The translations under genes and the position numbers were made by a program. Shown piece by piece: positions 45,007 through 54,647 of a DNA stretch of 64,000 nucleotides (positions are counted from its first letter, which is position 1; the number at the start of each line of letters is the position of its first letter). The DNA comes from an uncultured Thermoguttaceae bacterium (GTDB taxonomy: Bacteria; Planctomycetota; Planctomycetia; Pirellulales; Thermoguttaceae). The stretch is taken from assembly GCA_938042245.1 (NCBI GenBank), contig CALIRO010000050.1, forward strand, positions 23,321-87,320, given 5' to 3'. A model generated the notes under the pieces. That model was not told the origin of the DNA. It did not search any database and was given only the letters and a program-made list of their open reading frames with translations.

Positions 45007-46146
45007 ATGGCAAGTCGCCTTTTGGGCAAAAAAGGAACCGGCTTCGGTTTTTCTTCTTTTGTTGATATAACGATTAATGGGATGGGGGCCATGTTTGTTT
45101 TCTTGGCCCTTTATGTAGCGGTGGTACCTCCTGTGGAACCTCCTCCCGCACTTCGCATCCTTACGGAGCAATTGCCTCCGGCCGTATGGTTCCAACCTTA
45201 TGAAGCAATTATTCATGTCTCCGGAGGTGCTGGCAGATATTATTTCGACATCGAATCCCGGGAAATCTTAAAGGCTATTGGGCTGGAGATAGATCCCCAG
45301 TTCGGACGGATTGGTGGAGTCCCTATTCCCCCTCCGGGCCTAATCCCTTCTTCTTTCGTTCTCCCCATCCCGCTGACGGTCAGAGACATGAGGAACCAGT
45401 ATGCCCAAGCGTATTTAGCTCTCCGGATCCTACCTGGAGCAGTACCTTTTGATCCAGAAGCCCAAAAACTCCGACTAGTGCGAAACAATCCCGACCTACC
45501 GGAGGCCTGGGTGGGTCAACCCTATCAGGAAGATATTGCCATCCTAGGGGGCATCGAGCCTTACGAGGTAACCTGTGAAGGACTTCCGCCTGGACTCCAA
45601 TGGAAGGATGGAAAGATCGAGGGTCGTGTCCAGGAAGAAGCAGTACCTCAAGGAAAAAATGTCCAACAATACCATATTCGGGTTCTCATCCGTGATCAAC
45701 AAACTTGGTTTCCCTCCTGGGCGAGTCCCCCTGGCGCCCAAGTAATAGGAAATTTCAAATTGCTCGTGCGCCGTTTGCTTCCTTTGCAATATAAAGGGCT
45801 TTTCCCCTCTACCGCCCGAGCAGGAATCCCCTATCGAGGATTTCTCGTTTTGCAGGGAGGAAGTGGACGTTTTCAAATTACCTTGCTAGATAAACAACCT
45901 CCCCCGGTCGATGAAAACTCAGAAGAGACTATTCCCCTGGGCGATTCCGGCCTGAGACTCCATTGTCGAACAGGAGAACTCACCGGCATTCCTCGCAGTT
46001 GCTCTCAAGAACCCACAAGAGTCCACAAACTCTCTTTCCCAGTTCTGGTCAAAGACGACAATCCTCTCCTTGCACCGATAGAAATTCATCTCTCTATTAC
46101 TATCCTCCCCTCCTTGCATTTTCTTCAGCCAAAGGAGCTCCAATGA
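45007..46146 (+). CDS. ExbD/MotB-like single-TM protein with Ig-like (He_PIG-type) repeats
   Basis: A 379-residue protein. A basic, Gly-rich N-terminus leads to one membrane helix (about 16-40) that contains SSFVDITINGMGAMFVFL. An acidic residue just inside the helix after F-[VL]-D and the following G-x-GA is the pattern of proton-channel partners related to ExbD/TolR/MotB. The exported part holds about three Ig-like repeats of the putative-Ig 'He_PIG' type, recognisable from WVGQPYQEDIAILGG-x-PY and GLPPGLQW. It would pair with the ExbB-like protein and reach into the periplasm. Its stop overlaps the next start (ATGA), so the two are co-translated. Confidence 0.65.
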   Translation: MASRLLGKKGTGFGFSSFVDITINGMGAMFVFLALYVAVVPPVEPPPALRILTEQLPPAVWFQPYEAIIHVSGGAGRYYFDIESREILKAIGLEIDPQFGRIGGVPIPPPGLIPSSFVLPIPLTVRDMRNQYAQAYLALRILPGAVPFDPEAQKLRLVRNNPDLPEAWVGQPYQEDIAILGGIEPYEVTCEGLPPGLQWKDGKIEGRVQEEAVPQGKNVQQYHIRVLIRDQQTWFPSWASPPGAQVIGNFKLLVRRLLPLQYKGLFPSTARAGIPYRGFLVLQGGSGRFQITLLDKQPPPVDENSEETIPLGDSGLRLHCRTGELTGIPRSCSQEPTRVHKLSFPVLVKDDNPLLAPIEIHLSITILPSLHFLQPKELQ

Positions 46147-48104
46147 TCCGCAGGTGTTTCCGTTGGGTAGCAACGGCTCTTTTGGGACTCTTTAGCACAG
46201 GAATGGGGGAAATACCATGGAGTGCTGAACCCGGCGTCTCCCATCCGTCCGGTGGAGGGTCTCCGGCACGGATTGTGCTTCCCCATGCCGCTATAGATCA
46301 GCCATATTGCGTGCCGCTGGCTTTAGCTGGCGCCGAAGGCAACGTCGATTGCCGAGTTATTCAAGGCCGCCTTCCTCCTGGGATTGCTCTGGAAAAATTC
46401 TTTCTCCGGGGCATTCCTACGAAACTAGGAGAATATATATTCACCATCCAAGCGGAGGATGAAGCAGGGCAAACGGCCCAGGCCTCTTTTCAGATTAAGG
46501 TCATGTTGCCTCCTGCCGATCCTCTAACGATCCCCAAAACGAGTTTACCTCCATGCATAGTATGTACCTATTATCAAGTCTCCTTGCCCTATCAGGGCGG
46601 TTATGGCCCATATCAATGGCGACTCCTCCAAGGGCAACTTCCAGAAGGCCTCCAGTTGAAAGATCATCTGCTTACCGGCCAGGTCCGAAAATTCCTCCAC
46701 CAACCTGAGACACACTCTTTTCAAGTAGAGGTGCGAGATCGGCTTCAACAGACTGCTACCCAAACATTTACGATCACCTTATTACCCAACGAAGAAATCC
46801 GGCTTCGAATCGGAGCTTGGGGGAAGAAAAAAAATATGGATTCTCGCACAGAGCTTCCCCCGGCCATTGTAGGGAAACCTTACCTAGCCCATCTCCCGTT
46901 CCGGGGAGGGTATGGCCCCCTTCGTTTGGATTGCCCCGCGGAACAGTTGCCCCCAGGTCTGGAACTTACCGAAGCAGCTCTGGAAGGCACACCCCACAAA
47001 GTCGGTCTGTGGCATTTTACCGTCTCGGTTCAAGACAGCCTCGGTCAGCAACTCCAAGTCCCTATGAGTCTTCAGGTACTCGATCCTCCTCCCCCTCCTT
47101 TACGAGTCATTTCTCCGCAGCTTCCACCGGCTCGAGTCGGCCAATCCTATCGAGCAGACTGGAAAGCCGAGGGTGGCTATCCCCCTTATACGTGGAGCCT
47201 AGAGGGCGAGCTGCCCCGCTGGCTTCATTTTCAAAATGGCTCCCTCTGGGGAACTCCGCCGGATGTTTCCGCATTAGGAGAATATTTATTCACTATCCAT
47301 CTCCAAGATGCCCATGGTTCCAAATGCCCCCCTGTACCTGTCAAACTCCTTGTCCAGCTTCCCCCCTCTTTGCCTCCCCCAAGAATCTTCTCCCGACCTC
47401 TTCCCATGGCCATCGTCGAACAACCCTATCAGACCGGCCTACTGTTCCAAGGAGGGCTTCCCCCCTATCAGATCCAACTTCTCCAAGGCGGGCTTCCTCC
47501 CGGCCTCCAACTGCTCCCCACAGGACATCTAATCGGCACGGTCGAAAAAGAAGGAGATTGGGACTTCGCTATTCAGATTATGGATTCTCTGGGCCAATCC
47601 TCACCGGTCCAATCTCTTCACCTTACCGCCCGCCGAATAGCCAAACCCACCCTGCAACTATCTGCTTGTCCAGTCCTTTCCGGAGTAGTAGGAAAAGAAC
47701 TTCGTGCCCAATTCGGAGCTTCTGGGGGCGTTCTGCCGTATCGCTTTTCGATGCTCGGCGACCTTCCTCCCGGTTTGGAATTTCAGTCAGACAAGGGAAT
47801 CCTTTGCGGAACTCCCACCACGAGAGGCAACTGGAAACTCCGCCTAAACGTTCAAGATAGCAGTCCGGTGCCGGAAGAAGTCTCCGCCTCTATTAACATC
47901 GTGATTTTGCCTCTTCCTCCGTGGGGAATAGCTAGGGGACTTTTCTGGGCAGGTTGCCTTTTTCTAATTCTCTCACTAGCTGGGTGGATAGTCCTTTGGA
48001 TTCGACGTCAAAATTTTCCTCAGCACCCCCCGCATGCCTCCTTCTCCTCTGCCCCCTTTTCTCCTCCCAATATCCCTTCCGACACTTCAGCGACTCCCTC
48101 TTGA
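46143..48104 (+). CDS. Exported six-repeat Ig-like (He_PIG-type) membrane protein
   Basis: A 653-residue protein that overlaps the previous gene by four bases. A signal peptide (VATALLGLFSTGMG) is followed by six tandem Ig-like repeats of about 75-90 residues, each with a LPxAxVGxPY start, a GG-xx-PY turn and a G-x-LPPGL block (about residues 45-590), then one membrane helix (about 602-625) and a Pro/Ser-rich cytoplasmic tail. The topology is periplasmic repeats with a C-terminal anchor. Similar repeats occur in the upstream ExbD-like protein, which suggests the two assemble. The start at 46143 was chosen over a longer open frame from 45963 for the signal and overlap. Confidence 0.72.
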   Translation: MIRRCFRWVATALLGLFSTGMGEIPWSAEPGVSHPSGGGSPARIVLPHAAIDQPYCVPLALAGAEGNVDCRVIQGRLPPGIALEKFFLRGIPTKLGEYIFTIQAEDEAGQTAQASFQIKVMLPPADPLTIPKTSLPPCIVCTYYQVSLPYQGGYGPYQWRLLQGQLPEGLQLKDHLLTGQVRKFLHQPETHSFQVEVRDRLQQTATQTFTITLLPNEEIRLRIGAWGKKKNMDSRTELPPAIVGKPYLAHLPFRGGYGPLRLDCPAEQLPPGLELTEAALEGTPHKVGLWHFTVSVQDSLGQQLQVPMSLQVLDPPPPPLRVISPQLPPARVGQSYRADWKAEGGYPPYTWSLEGELPRWLHFQNGSLWGTPPDVSALGEYLFTIHLQDAHGSKCPPVPVKLLVQLPPSLPPPRIFSRPLPMAIVEQPYQTGLLFQGGLPPYQIQLLQGGLPPGLQLLPTGHLIGTVEKEGDWDFAIQIMDSLGQSSPVQSLHLTARRIAKPTLQLSACPVLSGVVGKELRAQFGASGGVLPYRFSMLGDLPPGLEFQSDKGILCGTPTTRGNWKLRLNVQDSSPVPEEVSASINIVILPLPPWGIARGLFWAGCLFLILSLAGWIVLWIRRQNFPQHPPHASFSSAPFSPPNIPSDTSATPS

Positions 48105-48650
48105 ATGAGTTTTCATTTCAAAGGTGTCCAAATTTCTACCAAACGGATGGATCCCGTCGTATCCTTTTCGTATCCCACGAAGTCGGATTGGAAGGAATCT
48201 GTACTTTCGTGGATTGTAGGACGTTGGGCCGCCCAGCCAAACTGGATAGATAAGCAAGGGACGAGCCACTCCCCTATATGCAGAAAAATCCCCCTACCAT
48301 GCTGGCCTAGGCTACTAGGGAGGGCAAGCAGCCCGTAAGCAACAGGCCTTGAGTCGGCTCCCTCAGGATGCGTCGATGGAAAAGACCATTTGCCCCACCG
48401 GCCTCTAGAAAACCTCCTTCCAGGATTGCCGGAGCTTTGCTTTGGTCTTCCGCTTCTAGTGAAACACTTCTCCTAACGGAAGCATCCTTCTCGGATTGCT
48501 GCTCCTTGTACAATTTCACTTTTTGGTATCGGAGAGTATAGCTTGTTATGGCCAGTGGTTCGAGAGGCCTGGGTGTGGATTTTCGGCCCTCCAACCCCCT
48601 TTTCCATATTTGTACCCTTTCCGCTGAATGCGCCAACCTCTCATGCCTGC
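48105..48650. other. Region between convergent genes at the end of the cluster
   Basis: About 550 bases between the convergent Ig-like gene and the Pro/Gly-rich lipoprotein gene. A 109-codon minus-strand frame (48307-48636) lacks a ribosome-binding site and any family resemblance. No clear terminator hairpin with a T run was found. Confidence 0.45.
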
Positions 48651-51404
48651 TTACGCAGAAATGCCGGGGTACGCTATTTGGCTGAAGTGATCTGGCATTT
48701 CGTTGCGGCGATGGCTCGATGAAGCTTTTTCTTTTGGGGTTTTGTCGGCTGGAGGGGGTTGATTGGGATCTCGGCTGGGGTCTTGGAGTTCGATAACGAG
48801 GATTTGGATTACCAGGGGTTCTTCGATTTCTTTGTCTTTGGCGGCTGGTGTTCGGGGGGAGGTGGGGCCGGGGATTCCCACACCGGGGCCAACCGCTCCG
48901 GTTCCGGTCTGTGCTCGGCTGATGACGACGTCGATGGAGCGGAGTAGGCCTTCGGATCGGCCTGGCTGCAGGCTATCCAGCCAAACCATCTGTGGTAATT
49001 CGTACATCTTGGCTGTTTTGAGTTGCTTTTTGTAGGCAGCGAGGACTTTGCTGGGTTTTTCTTTCTGTTCTAAGCGTACATAGTGGATCAAGGTAGGGGC
49101 CAAGCCGACCTCGGAGAGCTTCTTTCCCACCTCGCCCGGCAACACGACCCGATAACTAGGTTTGGGCGTCAGGTCCGGTTCATGCAACTCCAAGGGGAGG
49201 TCTTGGATGGGGGCTTTGAAATCGGGCCGACGACGCTCCAGCCGGGCCCGTTCAATCTCCTGTAAGCCGGCCTGCTGGAATCGCTGGCACATCGTTAGCA
49301 ACAAGTCGCCCGAAACCCGCAGCCAATCTTCTTCAGTCTGTTCTTTCAGAAGTCTTTCCCGAACTCCCGGCGGCAGCGGCTTTCCTCCCGGACCTATGCC
49401 CGGCGGGCCAATACCTGGAGTGCCCACCCCCGGGGTGCCTATGCCCGGGCTACCCATACCCGGCATGGTGCCGCTGCGAAAACCCTTGGCCCGTGGCAGT
49501 TGCTTGATCGCCACCAGCAGGGCCGGGTCACAAACCCATTGATTCGGGAAACCTGCTTTCTGCAGCCCCGCTGGGCCGTCGTACCACCGGGCCTTCAACA
49601 CCTCAAAAGTCTGGTATCGAATCCCTACTGTGGGTACCGTAGCCGCCCACACGACCACCGGGGCCTGCTCCTCCAACGAATCGATCTTCCCCAGAGCCAT
49701 CCCTAAATAGGTCTGCATCTCGGGTCCCCACACAATAGCCGCTGTCCGATAGGGCAAATCGGGATCCGGCTGGGTGGGTCCAGTCCCAGGGATGCCAGGC
49801 AGACCGGGCAGGCTGGGGGTGCCCGGAGCGCCCACACCGGGAGGAAAACCGGCCGGCCCCCCAGGAACCCACTGCCCTGGAACTTGTCCAGGCATGGGCC
49901 CAGGTGCCGGAGGCACGATGGCCCCAGGTCCTTCCATGCCAAACCCCGGTCCAAATCCAGGCCCTATCCCAGGCGACATCCCTGGCCCCCCAGATACCGC
50001 CCCACTGGGTACCCCCAACACCAAGGCCAATGAATCCGCACTATACCTCATGAAATATTCCAACAGTTTCCGGCGCCGTTCCTCGGTGGTATCCGGAGCT
50101 TGCAGCAGGACCAATTGGGCACGCAGATTGGCCGGGTGCGGCTCCCACAAAAACGCCCCCAATCGCTCCACCACTGCCAACGGCACCTTCGGATCCATCA
50201 GGTACTGTGCAAGCTTTTCCCGTAGGGCGGCAGAACCGTAGGTTTTGACCAACTCTAGGCTAATTTGCTGGAGCCAGGCTGCCGTTACCTGTTCGCCGCC
50301 AATGCCGTAGCCGGGGCCATAACCCGGCCCTCCTGGCGGCATCTCCGGTCCCACAGGCGGCACACCCGGCCCAGGCGTTGGCCCAGAGGGCTTCTCTTTG
50401 GCCGTCGGCACACGGAGTTTCTCCGGGGCAATCAAAGCAGCTAATAGCATGGCCTCGTTTTCCGGATTGGCCTGGGTAGCTAATGTTTTCAGGGCAGTTT
50501 CGGTGGCCAAGCGGTCCATGCCCGTGTCGATCTGCCCCATCAGGATCTTAAACAGAATCTGCCGGGACTCTGGGGTACTGTTGATCACCAGTGCCCAGAT
50601 AGCCATCTGCAACGCATCTTGAGACAGTTGGAACCGTTGCGGCTGGCCGGCCGGTCCCATGCCAGGGGGCATACCGGGCATATATCCTGGTCCCTGGGGG
50701 GGAATCGCTTCCGGTGGGGGCATTCCTGGGGCTGGTCCCGGCGGCATCCCGGGGGCTGCTCCCGGCGGTCCACCCGCAACCGACTTCTCCTCCGGTTTAG
50801 CCGCCGGAGGCGTCTCCACCTGGATCAACTCCTCCAGCATGAATGCCGCCGACGCCTTGCCCACAAACTTCTGCCCGAAATACCGAAGGGCTTCGACGAG
50901 TCGGGGATCCCCTTCCCGTTTGGCGCTGAAATAATCATCCCGTCGCCAATCTTCCACCTTTTCCGGCCGTTTCGGCTTTTCCTCCGCCTTTTGTTCGGTG
51001 GGGGTAGGGCCTGATTGCCCCGGCGGAGACCCCTGGGCGCCGGGGGGAGGCGGTGCTTCCGCCCCCGGCGGAGGCGGCGTTTCCGGCAGCGGACTCTTCG
51101 GCTTCTTCTCCCCACCACAGCCCACCACCACCAACACCCCTATCCCCCCCACGACCACCAAGCCCACCGACCAAGCCCACCGCCCCCTGGAGTGGGCCTT
51201 TCCCCTACCATCTCCAACGCTCGAACCCCTCACCACCCGGGAGGCAATCGCCCAGCAACTGCCATGGGTTCTTGGCCTATCATCTCCGCCGCTCGAAGCC
51301 CTCCCCCAAGCCACTTGCCCGTTCGTCTCCCCTTTCTCCCACTTCTGGCAGATGGTTCTGGTTCGAGACATCCATCTTGCCAAAGCCCTCCTAAGGAGTT
51401 TCAT
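48651..51404 (-). CDS. Large Pro/Gly/Met-rich lipoprotein
   Basis: A 917-residue protein with a late lipoprotein signal: a hydrophobic segment ending VVVGCGGEKK (about residues 75-97), preceded by a long basic N-terminus. The mature part has globular helical segments (about 150-400 and 600-850) joined by low-complexity PGxPPGxGPG linkers. Gly-Pro-Met-rich stretches of this kind are frequent in planctomycete surface proteins. No catalytic motif is recognised. The open frame reaches 51551, but ATG 51404 has AAGGAG eight bases upstream. It runs opposite to the cluster and is probably unrelated to it. Confidence 0.65.
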   Translation of the reverse strand: MKLLRRALARWMSRTRTICQKWEKGETNGQVAWGRASSGGDDRPRTHGSCWAIASRVVRGSSVGDGRGKAHSRGRWAWSVGLVVVGGIGVLVVVGCGGEKKPKSPLPETPPPPGAEAPPPPGAQGSPPGQSGPTPTEQKAEEKPKRPEKVEDWRRDDYFSAKREGDPRLVEALRYFGQKFVGKASAAFMLEELIQVETPPAAKPEEKSVAGGPPGAAPGMPPGPAPGMPPPEAIPPQGPGYMPGMPPGMGPAGQPQRFQLSQDALQMAIWALVINSTPESRQILFKILMGQIDTGMDRLATETALKTLATQANPENEAMLLAALIAPEKLRVPTAKEKPSGPTPGPGVPPVGPEMPPGGPGYGPGYGIGGEQVTAAWLQQISLELVKTYGSAALREKLAQYLMDPKVPLAVVERLGAFLWEPHPANLRAQLVLLQAPDTTEERRRKLLEYFMRYSADSLALVLGVPSGAVSGGPGMSPGIGPGFGPGFGMEGPGAIVPPAPGPMPGQVPGQWVPGGPAGFPPGVGAPGTPSLPGLPGIPGTGPTQPDPDLPYRTAAIVWGPEMQTYLGMALGKIDSLEEQAPVVVWAATVPTVGIRYQTFEVLKARWYDGPAGLQKAGFPNQWVCDPALLVAIKQLPRAKGFRSGTMPGMGSPGIGTPGVGTPGIGPPGIGPGGKPLPPGVRERLLKEQTEEDWLRVSGDLLLTMCQRFQQAGLQEIERARLERRRPDFKAPIQDLPLELHEPDLTPKPSYRVVLPGEVGKKLSEVGLAPTLIHYVRLEQKEKPSKVLAAYKKQLKTAKMYELPQMVWLDSLQPGRSEGLLRSIDVVISRAQTGTGAVGPGVGIPGPTSPRTPAAKDKEIEEPLVIQILVIELQDPSRDPNQPPPADKTPKEKASSSHRRNEMPDHFSQIAYPGISA

Positions 51405-51761
51405 GGGGATGCTCCTTCCGAAAAAGTGCGCTAGACCGGCTGGTGATCCTTCGCCCAGATTGGAAACCAGCAATTTCCGAAGATACACCATTAGTATCGC
51501 ACAATTTGGAGAAAAATGGTATCCGGTGGCCTCAGAGAGCGGTTTTTTCACCGGACAGAAGGGCAGCCTTTACGCTCCCAACCAAAAAACCTTAGGACAA
51601 GGAGAATGCCTCCCCTAGGGGATTGGGCATAGCTAAAACAGATCCAAACCCGAGCCGAAAGCCCGTCTCCCAGGCATCTGCGATGTTAGCCGGCCGGGGG
51701 CATTAAATCGCCATATCCGGCAAACAGTGGCTTCGAGCCAAGCGAACAGGCAGCTCCGGTC
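51405..51761. other. Intergenic region, nothing recognised
   Basis: About 360 bases between two minus-strand genes. There is no credible coding frame, repeat copy or clear hairpin; part of it could be the promoter and leader of the lipoprotein gene. Confidence 0.45.
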
Positions 51762-54080
51762 TTACCGGCCAGGGGCATGAAGGGTTCGTTGTCGGCCTAA
51801 CCACCAACGAGCTAGGGCCAAGCCGGCGGCTCCGACTAGCAAGAGCACCAAGCTGGCCGGTTCCGGCACACCCAGTTGCAACTGCAAGATCTGCTCACTG
51901 CCTTGGCCGGAAACAATCTGGTAGGTCCAGTATTGAGCGGGCAGGAGCGAACCGGCTTGCCAGAGCAGTTCCAGGCCCTGATCGGTAATACCGCCAGCGG
52001 CCGTTAGCACATTGAACACATCGCCGCTAGCTGGCTGAAAACCGGCCAATAGATCGATCTTCAGGTAGCCGTCCAGCACGGCCTGGCCGCCGACGCTCAC
52101 CCAATCGTAGCCGTTGGTCGTCCACTGGCCCGGCACGGCCTGGGTACCGCCCTGAGTATAGCCGGCCAGTTCCACCAAGAGGGCGCCGGCCTGGGTGTAA
52201 TTGCCGGTAATCGTCAGATGCCCCGGCGACATGCCAGCGCCCAGGAAGGCGCCCGTCGGCGTTTCGACATTGCCCTGCACGGTACCGTTGCCTTGCAGCG
52301 TTTGGCCCGAAGCCAACCGAAGCAGCGAACTGGCCAACCCGGTAACGTTCAGCGTTGCCCCACTGCCCACCCGAATTGCCGGGGAACCAGAGATATTGTT
52401 ATTGCTGCCAGTCCGGACCAAGGCCAAGGCGCCGCCTACTACATCGGTCGTACCGGTGTAGGTATTGTCGCCGGAAAGGGTCTGGGTAGCGCTACCCTGT
52501 TTGACCAGCGAGAGGTTGCCGGAAATCACGCCCGCATAGGTCCGATCGACGCTGTTATTTATCGTAAGGGTCGAGGCGGTACTGGAGCTATTGGTAACGG
52601 TCATCGACATGGTGGTTCCTTCGGAGACCAGGCCGGCCACCTGCTGATTGTAGCCGTTTAGATCAAACCGAGCCCATGCGACATTGCTCGGATTGCCGAT
52701 CTGCAGGGGGGACTCGGTGGGCAGGCGATCATCGCCGCCGTCGATCTTGAGCACCCCCACAAAGACCTTGGTGGCGCCGCCGTAGGTGTTTTGGCCGCTG
52801 AGGATCGTTTCGCCGCCGCCGTCGGCATTTCGGACAACCAAGTTATAAGAATTCGGCCCGTCGTCGATCACGCCGGAGACGCGCAGCACTTGGCCTGAGC
52901 CGTTGGCCCCGATACGGGTATCGTTGGCGCCCAGCAGGACGGGACCAGCCCAGGTATTGGAGCCGCTAGCGCTTTGCAAGGCGCCGATGTAGTTGCCGCC
53001 ACCGCCGCTAATGGTAAGGGCCTCGCCGCTGACGGTAATGCCGCCCGCCAGTTCCAGCCGGGCCCCGTCGGCCACCACCGTGCCGGTGCTACTGGTCCCA
53101 TCGGCAAACCCTAAGGCCGAAGCGTTAGAAATCCGCAGAATACCCGAAGAGACGGTCGTAACCCCATTGTAGGTATTAGCCCCGGAGAGGATAAGCGTGC
53201 CGGAGCCGGTTTTGGTTAGCCCGCCGTCGGGAGTGCTGCCTAAGTCCGGATCGTGCTTCAAAGCCACCGGAATGGTAACCGAATAGCTCTGGGTGTCGAT
53301 GATGGCCCCGCCAGCGCCCACATAGGCGTTATTCAGGTTATTCAAAAAGGTCGAGGTGGTTGTCCGGGCCTGCAACGTGCCGCCGTTAAGATACAAATAG
53401 GAAGTAGCGCTGCCGCTATCGACAATCGTAACAACGGATAGTAACCCTCCGTTGAGACGCACATATCCTGTGCCGGTGGAAGTGCTCGAATCGCCGAACC
53501 TCAAGGTATTCACCGCGAAGGTGCCGCTTTGGATGGTCAGCGTTCCCGTGCCGTTGTTGCCATAAACCACCAAGAATGTTTTTTCCCCACTGCCGTTGAC
53601 GTTGATGTACTGGCCGCCGTTGATGGTCAACGAGCCCGTGGCTGCATTGGCCATCCCATCCCGTCCGACTGCTTGACTTTCAAAAATGCCGCCTTGGATT
53701 TCCATGGCCCCGTTTGTTCCGGAAGCAATAAAAAGGGACCGATCCGAAGTCCCCCCGCCGCTAGCCGCATAAAGGGTATAACCCTGCGTAGAGGTGTAAA
53801 CGAGCGGATAGTTGCTTGCGTTGGCCACGGTAATCCGGGCGTTCAGCGCAGTAGGGTAGTTGTTAGTTGGGGCGACATTCCCTCCGCTCCAGTTGGCCGG
53901 ATTGCTAAAGTCGGAGCTCACTGCACCGGTCCAGGTATAGACCGTCTGCGCCCAGGCGGCAGGTCCGAGAGCTAGCAGAACAGCTAGCGTTAGCCCGATC
54001 GGTCTAGCTGGAAACAATCCAGTCCGAAAAGCCCCTTTCCGGCCAAAAAGATTTTTCGTTAGGTAGGCTGCATTAAACAT
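51762..54080 (-). CDS. Secreted autotransporter-repeat protein with PEP-CTERM anchor
   Basis: A 772-residue exported protein. A signal peptide ends near AAWAQT. The body contains autotransporter-associated beta-strand repeats (LTKTGSGTLILSGANTY, SLVKQGSATQTLSGDNTYTG), predicted to form a right-handed beta-helix. The C-terminus is a PEP-CTERM sorting signal: VPEPASLVLLLVG, a membrane helix and a basic end WWLGRQR, which is cut by exosortase and linked to the cell surface. AGGAGG lies eight bases before the ATG at 54080. The function of the beta-helix is unknown. Confidence 0.85.
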   Translation of the reverse strand: MFNAAYLTKNLFGRKGAFRTGLFPARPIGLTLAVLLALGPAAWAQTVYTWTGAVSSDFSNPANWSGGNVAPTNNYPTALNARITVANASNYPLVYTSTQGYTLYAASGGGTSDRSLFIASGTNGAMEIQGGIFESQAVGRDGMANAATGSLTINGGQYINVNGSGEKTFLVVYGNNGTGTLTIQSGTFAVNTLRFGDSSTSTGTGYVRLNGGLLSVVTIVDSGSATSYLYLNGGTLQARTTTSTFLNNLNNAYVGAGGAIIDTQSYSVTIPVALKHDPDLGSTPDGGLTKTGSGTLILSGANTYNGVTTVSSGILRISNASALGFADGTSSTGTVVADGARLELAGGITVSGEALTISGGGGNYIGALQSASGSNTWAGPVLLGANDTRIGANGSGQVLRVSGVIDDGPNSYNLVVRNADGGGETILSGQNTYGGATKVFVGVLKIDGGDDRLPTESPLQIGNPSNVAWARFDLNGYNQQVAGLVSEGTTMSMTVTNSSSTASTLTINNSVDRTYAGVISGNLSLVKQGSATQTLSGDNTYTGTTDVVGGALALVRTGSNNNISGSPAIRVGSGATLNVTGLASSLLRLASGQTLQGNGTVQGNVETPTGAFLGAGMSPGHLTITGNYTQAGALLVELAGYTQGGTQAVPGQWTTNGYDWVSVGGQAVLDGYLKIDLLAGFQPASGDVFNVLTAAGGITDQGLELLWQAGSLLPAQYWTYQIVSGQGSEQILQLQLGVPEPASLVLLLVGAAGLALARWWLGRQRTLHAPGR

Positions 54081-54647
54081 AATCCCATCCTCCTAGAATA
54101 AGAATCTGGCAAACCCCCCGTTGGCCGTATGAAAAGTACTCCCCTATGGCTTCCTTTTCATTTCCCCCGAGCCATAGGGCGTTTTTGAGCAAAACCAATC
54201 AAGACTCGAAACCCTCTGTTAGCCCCTAGAAGCTGCTTTTTTAGGATAATTAGCAAGCAGAGGAATAGCAACGATTTTGCCCGAAAAAAAGGGCTAAAAA
54301 GTGAGAAGTCTCCCTAAATAGGGGTAGGCTAATCTAATCCGAAGGGGGGTATATTTCATGGCTGGCAGCTTCAGCCCGCTCTGCTGGGGGCGGTGGTACC
54401 AGCCATCTGCCCGCTCCAGCCGCCTATGAGGCCGATGCCGCCGATCTGCCACGATGATTTTCAAGTCCTCCAACCGACCTGCCCCCCTGTAGCCGCCCAG
54501 GGGCCAATGCCGCCCATCGAGGCGATGCTCTTAGCTAGGTCTCCATAGCCGGGGCACAGATACCGGTACGTAGCTTCGTCTGTCCAGACTGAGCCTGCCT
54601 CGGCTTAACAGACGCCCTTACGCCACTGGCCGTCTGGACAGGCGACG
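54081..54647. other. Gene-free region with CAGAC/GTCTG hairpin repeats
   Basis: About 570 bases without a supported gene. The first third holds the AT-rich promoter area of the PEP-CTERM gene. From 54580 on are motifs (CGTCTGTCCAGACTGAGCC and CCGTCTGGACAGGCGACG) related to the hairpins at 17838-17990. A GC-rich pyrimidine/purine stretch (54370-54560) has no clear function. Confidence 0.5.

Noticed and set aside
46817..47860. 347-codon frame in the Ig-like repeat gene
   Set aside because: Low-complexity Ser/Pro/Arg translation in an alternate frame of a well-supported repeat protein.
27653..48104. Assignment of the cluster to a canonical Zorya defence system
   Set aside because: There is a MotA-like channel and an OmpA-like protein, but no ZorC/ZorD helicase or ZorE nuclease, and the Hsp70, GrpE and kinase-FGE genes are not part of Zorya.
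48307..48636. 109-codon minus-strand frame after the cluster
   Set aside because: No ribosome-binding site, signal or motif.
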